Part shown: positions 59,374-64,000 of the stretch, piece after piece
Layout of the letters: the number at the start of each line of letters is the position of its first letter
Numbering within the stretch: position 1 is the first letter of the stretch
From: Sporodiniella umbellata
Taxonomy: Eukaryota > Mucoromycota > Mucoromycetes > Mucorales > Rhizopodaceae
Length of the DNA stretch: 64,000 nucleotides
Assembly (NCBI GenBank): GCA_025677835.1
Contig: JAIXMR010000101.1
Location: 1 to 64,000, forward strand
Reading direction: 5' to 3'
Position numbers and translations under genes: made by a program
Notes under the pieces: generated by a model
The model's input: only the letters and a program-made list of their open reading frames with translations
Database searches by the model: none
What the model was told of the DNA's origin: nothing

Positions 59374-61963
59374 ATGATTGAATCACCCGTTGCAGCAGAT
59401 TGCATTACCAACAGACAAGCGACTCAAAATGCGTCGATATACCACACATGTAGTTCTGTACTGAACGCATTAAGTTACTTGAAAGAATTCGAGAGCCTTC
59501 TAAATGTAGAAAGTAGTGCTGTCAGTGACCCTTTAACACAGCTCTGGGAGATATGTAAGACGGGTACAAGTCTTTGCCTTTTGTTCAATATGTTGTCCGA
59601 CGTTATACCTATAGAAATTGACTTGTCTGCAACAAATAAATCGAAAATACACATCTATCGGTTTATTGTTGCCTGTCAGAGCCAATTAAAGGTTTCTAAA
59701 CACAATTTATTTACTGTCACCGAATTATCAGAAGACGATACAAATGGACTTGTTAAGGTGAGAACACTTTTCTTCTCCTTTCAATTATTTCTTTCTTTGC
59801 TCTTTTTTTTTGTTCAATACGTGTCGTTACCAGTGTTTCATTTGTATATATTTCTTACTTTTTATTTTTATTTTGGTTTTTGTGCGTGTAGGTAGTAAAC
59901 ATAGTTAAAGACATCTTAGAGTTACTGCTACAGCAAGGGACTCTACCTGAGCAGGCTTTAATAACTCAAGAGGCTGACCTAGACTCACCGAAAGATATGA
60001 GGGATAATGTGGTGCATGAACTTTTATCAACAGAAAGAAAATATGTTCAAGACTTGGAAGAGTTACAGGCAAGCCAAAATTCTTTTGTTTATTTTCCTCT
60101 TAGATATTGACTTTAGTTTTGGATGTTTTAGAAATATATGAAAGAGGTTCGTGCCCAAAAGATACTTTCGCCGGATGCAATACATAATTTATTTGGAAAC
60201 CTAAATACCCTTGTTGATTTCCAAAGACGATTTTTGGTGCAAATTGAGGCACAAGCAGCTTGTAGTCCTCAAAGGCAAAGATTTGGTTTTCTTTTCATTC
60301 AATACGAACCTGCATTCATAGTTTATGAACCTTTTTGTGCCAATTTCAAAACTGCACAAGATTTAGTGGTACAAGAAACTCAAAAGCTAAAAAAACTATC
60401 TCAGATCATGTCCCCTGAATATGAATTGCCGGCTATGCTGATCAAGCCGATTCAACGGGTTTGCAAGTATCCGCTTTTACTTCAGCAGTTGATCAAGTCC
60501 ACACCTGAAGAATGGGCTTATTTCGAAGAGAATAAAGAAGGTCTTGAGGCAATTCAGAGAGTGACAACCAGAGTGAATGAGACCAAAAGAGTTCAAGAAA
60601 ACGCCCTGATGCTAAAAGAAATCAAAACAAAAGTTTACACAGAGGACGGCAATGAAAACTTACTAGATAAATTTGGAACCTTGCTACTGCATGACAAGTT
60701 TGTACTGCAAAAGAAAGAATCTGATCACGCGAAAGAGAGGGTTGTCTTTCTGTTTCAGAAAGCAATCTTGCTGTTCAAAGAAGTGAAAGATACCAACAAA
60801 AATACAATTTCCATAAAAAAGAAAAAGAAAGATGGGACACTCATGGTAAGAGGAAGAATACCCATGTCAGGAATTGATCACGTCAAGGGGTTTGTCAATC
60901 AAGCAGGTAAGAATGATAGCAATAAAACACACACACACACACGCTTGCTTTCTCCTTTCTTTCCTCCTTTTTTTTTTTTTTTTGCTCAAACAAATTTGTT
61001 ATAGGCAATCATATATTGGCTGTTACATGGAAAGAAAAGGATGTTAGTCAGACAATACACCTCAACTGTAGAAATGAAGAACTGGTTAGACAGTGGATAC
61101 GTACAATTGTCGAGATCAAAGAACCTGTTGCTCGGCCTGAGAATTTACCTGCAACGCCTCAAACAATGACTTCGGAAACGTATACCATGTCAGACTGCTA
61201 TGGTGATAACGATTGGGATTATTATAGCAGCTATAATTTAGACGAGGAAGCAAGCGCCTGTACATTTGAGTCTAGCCCTTCCCCTTATGAAAGCCGTTCA
61301 AACAGCACCCAGTACCATAGCGAACTGTCGGAGCTCGCTCGGCGAGACTCTCCGGGAGCTTATCATTCACCTCGTACTCTGCATAATATACCCAGTAGCA
61401 GTTATCTACAGTCTCTATCAGAACACCCCAGCCCTTTCCCCTCACCGTTGACTACAGAGGGCTTCTTACAAGCCTCACTGATTTCCTCTCCTCCTATTAG
61501 TCATCCTTCATCACCTAACAACGAAATATTAGGAGCACTTTGGCAAAGAAGACAACAGCCACGTCAGCCAGAGACAGCCGAATGGGCGTATGAAGAAAAA
61601 AACATACATTCAAGAGATATGAAAACTTGGAGCAGTTACTTAAATATTTCGTCTGGAACGAGTAATAGAAGAAGCAGCAATCAAGATACTACAGAAGATC
61701 GCGTCAAAATCAGGATACACTATCAAGGGTCTGCTTGCGCTGTCGTAGTGCCGACCGATATAGATTATAGGCAGCTCTCAGTAATAATTGAAGACAAAGT
61801 GAAGCGTTGTATAGAAGAAACTACTTTTTCTTTAATACGTCTTCAGTACGAAGACGAAAATGGGGATAAAGTGACTATTCGCTCCACCTTGGATGTGAGG
61901 ATGGGACTTCAAATCAAAGGCCCGAACAACATTGTAGATTTTCATGTTAATGTCTACCAATAA
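59374..61963 (+). CDS. CDC24: Cdc24-type Rho guanine nucleotide exchange factor
   Basis: Exchange factor for Cdc42 in polarised growth. Exons 59374..59757, 59892..60068, 60132..60906 and 61005..61963 give 764 residues. Domains in order: a CDC24/calponin-like region at about 25-130 (DPLTQLWEICKTGTSLCLLF), the DH/RhoGEF domain at about 165-350 (VVHELLSTERKYVQDLEEL, then ELPAMLIKPIQRVCKYPLLL), a PH domain to about 490 (FGTLLLHDKFVL, ERVVFLFQKAILLFKE), a Ser/Pro-rich linker, and a C-terminal PB1 domain (VKIRIHYQGSACAVVV, then LQYEDENGDKVTIRS). PB1 would bind a Bem1-like scaffold. Intron 2 starts with GC (CAG/GCAAGC), the only GC-AG intron I found in this window. All domains appear intact. Confidence 0.93.
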
Positions 61964-62201
61964 ACCATTCATACATATTACCAAAAGAGAAAGGGAGAGG
62001 ATAGTACTAATATTAATAATAAAACACCTGGGTTTTAGTTTTTGTTTATTTACTTTTCTATGAATAAAATTAAAGAGGGAGGCAGAAAGTATTTAGGGAT
62101 CTTTTTTTTTTAGCCCCTCTTTTTAGTTAAGAAAACTACAGTAAACCAGTCCTTTTTTTCTTTTTTTTTTTTTTTTTTTTTTAAAAAAAAACAAAAATAG
62201 T

Positions 62202-62949
62202 ATGTTGTCTTCTAAGTTGAATAATAACAAAAAAAAACTCAAACTATCAATAAATTTCTCGCCGCCCATACCTACCCAAACACAAATTGATATTATACGT
62301 TATACTTGGGAGCATCTGTGCTCTATCCGAAAGGACAAAGACGATCCAAACATGTCCCCTTCTCGTGCCTTTGGGTCTGATTTTTTTGATGCGCTATATG
62401 AAAAGGAGCCGCTTTTACAGTATGTCTTTTCGGATATTGTTCATCAGTCTCGAGCTTTTGCGAGCATGATGTCTTCTCTTTTGTATCTTCCGGCCAATGT
62501 TACTGTTCGTGAAATAAACGCTGAAAAAAGAAAAGGTTTGCCCGTATTGAGTTTTGGGGATCTTGTGGCCACTGTACTGAAAGAAGGCTTTGAGATAGAG
62601 GCTGAGGACAGGTCTACTCAGTTTCAAGCAATTGGTGCTAGGCACTATCTCTATAATCTTTCTACCTATCACTTGGATATGGCATACGGCGCTGTTCTTG
62701 AAGCGCTTGAATCAAGGTTAGAACATGACCTTCTACCCGAGGTAAAGGAAGCTTGGGAAAAGGTTAGTCATCAGGCTGTATTCGTCTATCAGTTTTGTAT
62801 TTATCATGGTTATTTTTATCTCTGTCTTAATTGTCTTTGTTCCACAGACACTACAGCATGCTATATTTCATATGCAACTTGGCTTAAGTTCAGCTTATCA
62901 AAACCAAGGCGACGTTGTTCGAGAAAGACAGAGCTGTGTAATTCAGTAA
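62202..62949 (+). CDS. Globin-domain protein
   Basis: Exons 62202..62762 and 62848..62949 give 220 residues. Residues about 27-190 follow a globin fold: the A helix QTQIDIIRYTWEHL, FGSDFFDALYEKEPLLQYVF with the CD1-like Phe, QSRAFASMMSSLLYLP for the E helix region, then IGARHYLYNLSTYHLDMAYG with the proximal His of helix F, and LEALESRLEHDLLPEVKEAW for G/H. There is no FAD/NAD reductase part, so it is not a flavohaemoglobin. A 30-residue charged insert separates E and F, with REINAEKRKGLPVLSFGDLV. Haem binding is inferred from the His and Phe. The ATG is close to a T22A9 block, which shortens any leader. Confidence 0.75.
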
Positions 62950-63764
62950 CAGAAAAAGAAATACAAAAATGGCTTTTGATTAAGAAACCATGATCGATTT
63001 ATTGCTGAAAATAAGAGCTTTCTTGTGCTATCCTTTAATCTTTTGTTTTTACATCTTTTTTTTTTTTTTATAGTTTAATATACATACTGAGTCTAATGTG
63101 TGTTACCTCGATCATTCGAGGCTCTATCTATTCCTCACTGACCTAATACGTTTCTGAAAGCTTGGCTATCAAGTACCCAATCACTTCTTTTTCTGCTTGC
63201 AAGGAAATCAACAAGATGGAGAACTTGAAAGAGGAGGGGGGCCTTTGTCTATATCAAGCCATATAGATACTCGAGTGATTTCAAACAAAGAAAAGGAGTC
63301 TAGACATTTATGGTAGTCCGTACAAAAATAGACTATTTGAAGTTTCGTGTGTAACAAAAGGAGTAGATGTTACAAGTCTAAACAATTAATGGGGTTTTTT
63401 ATTAAGGAAAAAACCGTCAACTAAAACAAAAACAAAACTGAGGCGTTTCTTTTGTTTGTTTTTGTTTGCTTTTTGAATAAGACCGACGTTCTGTTACATT
63501 GAAAGTTTGCCCGCTGTCAGACTATTACCCCTTCGTTCTGCGAACTTTTTTTTTTTTTTTTTTTTTTGGACAGTTGCCTGTCATACGAACCATAAGCGAC
63601 ATAAATCTGCCTCTGTTATGCTCTACACTGTGAATGTGCAAATCAGATTACTGTATATAGGCACTGTATCAATTTTATGTATAGACCTTTTTATGTATAG
63701 AGACTAGTGTTTGTCAAATTGTTTTATTTTTTTAATTCAAGATTTCATTAATACAGTTACTGTT
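62950..63764. other. Non-coding spacer
   Basis: 815 nt between the globin gene and NPT1, which face each other tail to tail. Contains T20 runs near 63057 and 63547. No gene recognised. Confidence 0.55.
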
Positions 63765-64000
63765 TTATTGTTGATCAATTCCCAATTCACGTTCGAAAGC
63801 TGCGACTAGTTCGTCGTCTGCACTGTGCTTTGATACATCGTCACTCAATTTGATGACACGCTTGCCTGAGCACTCCTTGATCTTGATCACAATGTTCATT
63901 GGCTTGCTTTTTTGATGAGTGTCGCTCGATTTTTTATAGTCATTGGTGAGATAGGTGCCGATACCAAAACTAGATCGGATGCCCAACCTACTGGCATGTT
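63765..64000 (-). CDS. NPT1: Nicotinate phosphoribosyltransferase, C-terminal fragment (5' end outside window)
   Basis: NAPRTase makes nicotinate mononucleotide in NAD salvage. The visible 78 codons contain the family's closing blocks: LGIRSSFGIGTYLTNDYKK, PMNIVIKIKECSGKRVIKLS, then an acidic end finishing ELGIDQQ. The SFGIGT loop contacts the phosphoribosyl group and PLNIVIK-like sequence follows it in all eukaryotic members. No intron is seen in this piece. The start and the catalytic His region lie beyond the window. Confidence 0.85.
   Translation of the reverse strand, partial: HASRLGIRSSFGIGTYLTNDYKKSSDTHQKSKPMNIVIKIKECSGKRVIKLSDDVSKHSADDELVAAFERELGIDQQ

Noticed and set aside
1..64000. 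tRNA, rRNA, snRNA, CRISPR or bacterial-type operon features
   Set aside because: I looked for B-box-like and cloverleaf patterns by eye and saw none that held up; the window is clearly eukaryotic and has no repeat-spacer arrays. A tRNAscan/Rfam run would be needed to exclude small RNAs.

Overview
The window is 64 kb of AT-rich nuclear DNA from a filamentous fungus. The gene set is a Cdc24-type RhoGEF, Sec10, a chitin-synthase-like enzyme with a DEK_C tail, a Kre9/Knh1-like wall protein and a GH3 beta-glucosidase. Together with a TRAP-alpha subunit, a B56 regulatory subunit, many short introns and long A/T homopolymers, this fits an early-diverging fungus, most likely Mucoromycota (Mucorales). 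That placement is inferred from gene content and style, not from a search. About 23 protein genes are supported. Nearly all are split by GT-AG introns of 32-170 nt, and I rebuilt the exons by hand from frame continuity and splice signals. Exon edges should be read as +/-1-2 nt.

Layout. 1-1837 (+): C-terminal part of exocyst Sec10, cut by the window edge. 1838-5218: non-coding. 5219-5703 (+): small WWE-like protein, tail to tail with CK2 alpha (5840-7190, -). 7289-8220 (-): MADS-box factor, divergent from the URI/Bud27 prefoldin (8372-10253, +), which is tail to tail with a PP2A B56 subunit (10367-12246, -). 12596-15197 (+): RapGAP-domain protein. 15385-16100 (+): integrase-type zinc-finger gene without a catalytic core. 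18306-20028 (-): BCS1-like AAA ATPase. 21993-24402 (-): secreted GH3 beta-glucosidase. 25633-29673 (-): divergent chitin-synthase-like GT2. 30922-31332 (-): short unknown ORF. 32798-33313 (-): eIF1. 33978-39654 (-): ABCC-type ABC transporter in 15 exons. 42188-42986 (+): Kre9-like wall protein, tail to tail with a peroxisomal enoyl-CoA hydratase (43041-44001, -). 45973-47193 and 49235-50461 (-): a recent tandem pair of aldo/keto reductases. 50786-52390 (-): F-box protein. 54184-55115 (+): CTP:phosphocholine cytidylyltransferase, tail to tail with TRAP-alpha (55428-56499, -). 59374-61963 (+): CDC24. 62202-62949 (+): globin-domain protein. 63765-64000 (-): 3' end of nicotinate phosphoribosyltransferase.

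The genes are mostly unrelated housekeeping and growth functions: secretion and polarity (Sec10, Cdc24, RapGAP), cell wall (chitin-synthase-like, Kre9-like, GH3), signalling (CK2, PP2A-B56, MADS) and translation/ER (eIF1, URI, TRAP-alpha, PCT). I see no operon-like or biosynthetic cluster.

The most notable observations are these. The ABCC transporter has eroded motifs in both nucleotide-binding domains and a one-base splice-phase conflict. The chitin-synthase-like gene has altered catalytic motifs and a one-base break in a T7 run. An open, splice-ready 72-codon exon lies just upstream of and in frame with eIF1. The AKR pair shows patchy divergence with near-identical introns. An integrase-type zinc-finger gene stands alone. 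A recurring T(n)A(n) motif appears in introns and spacers. Long stretches between genes hold homopolymers and simple repeats but no RNA gene I could recognise.
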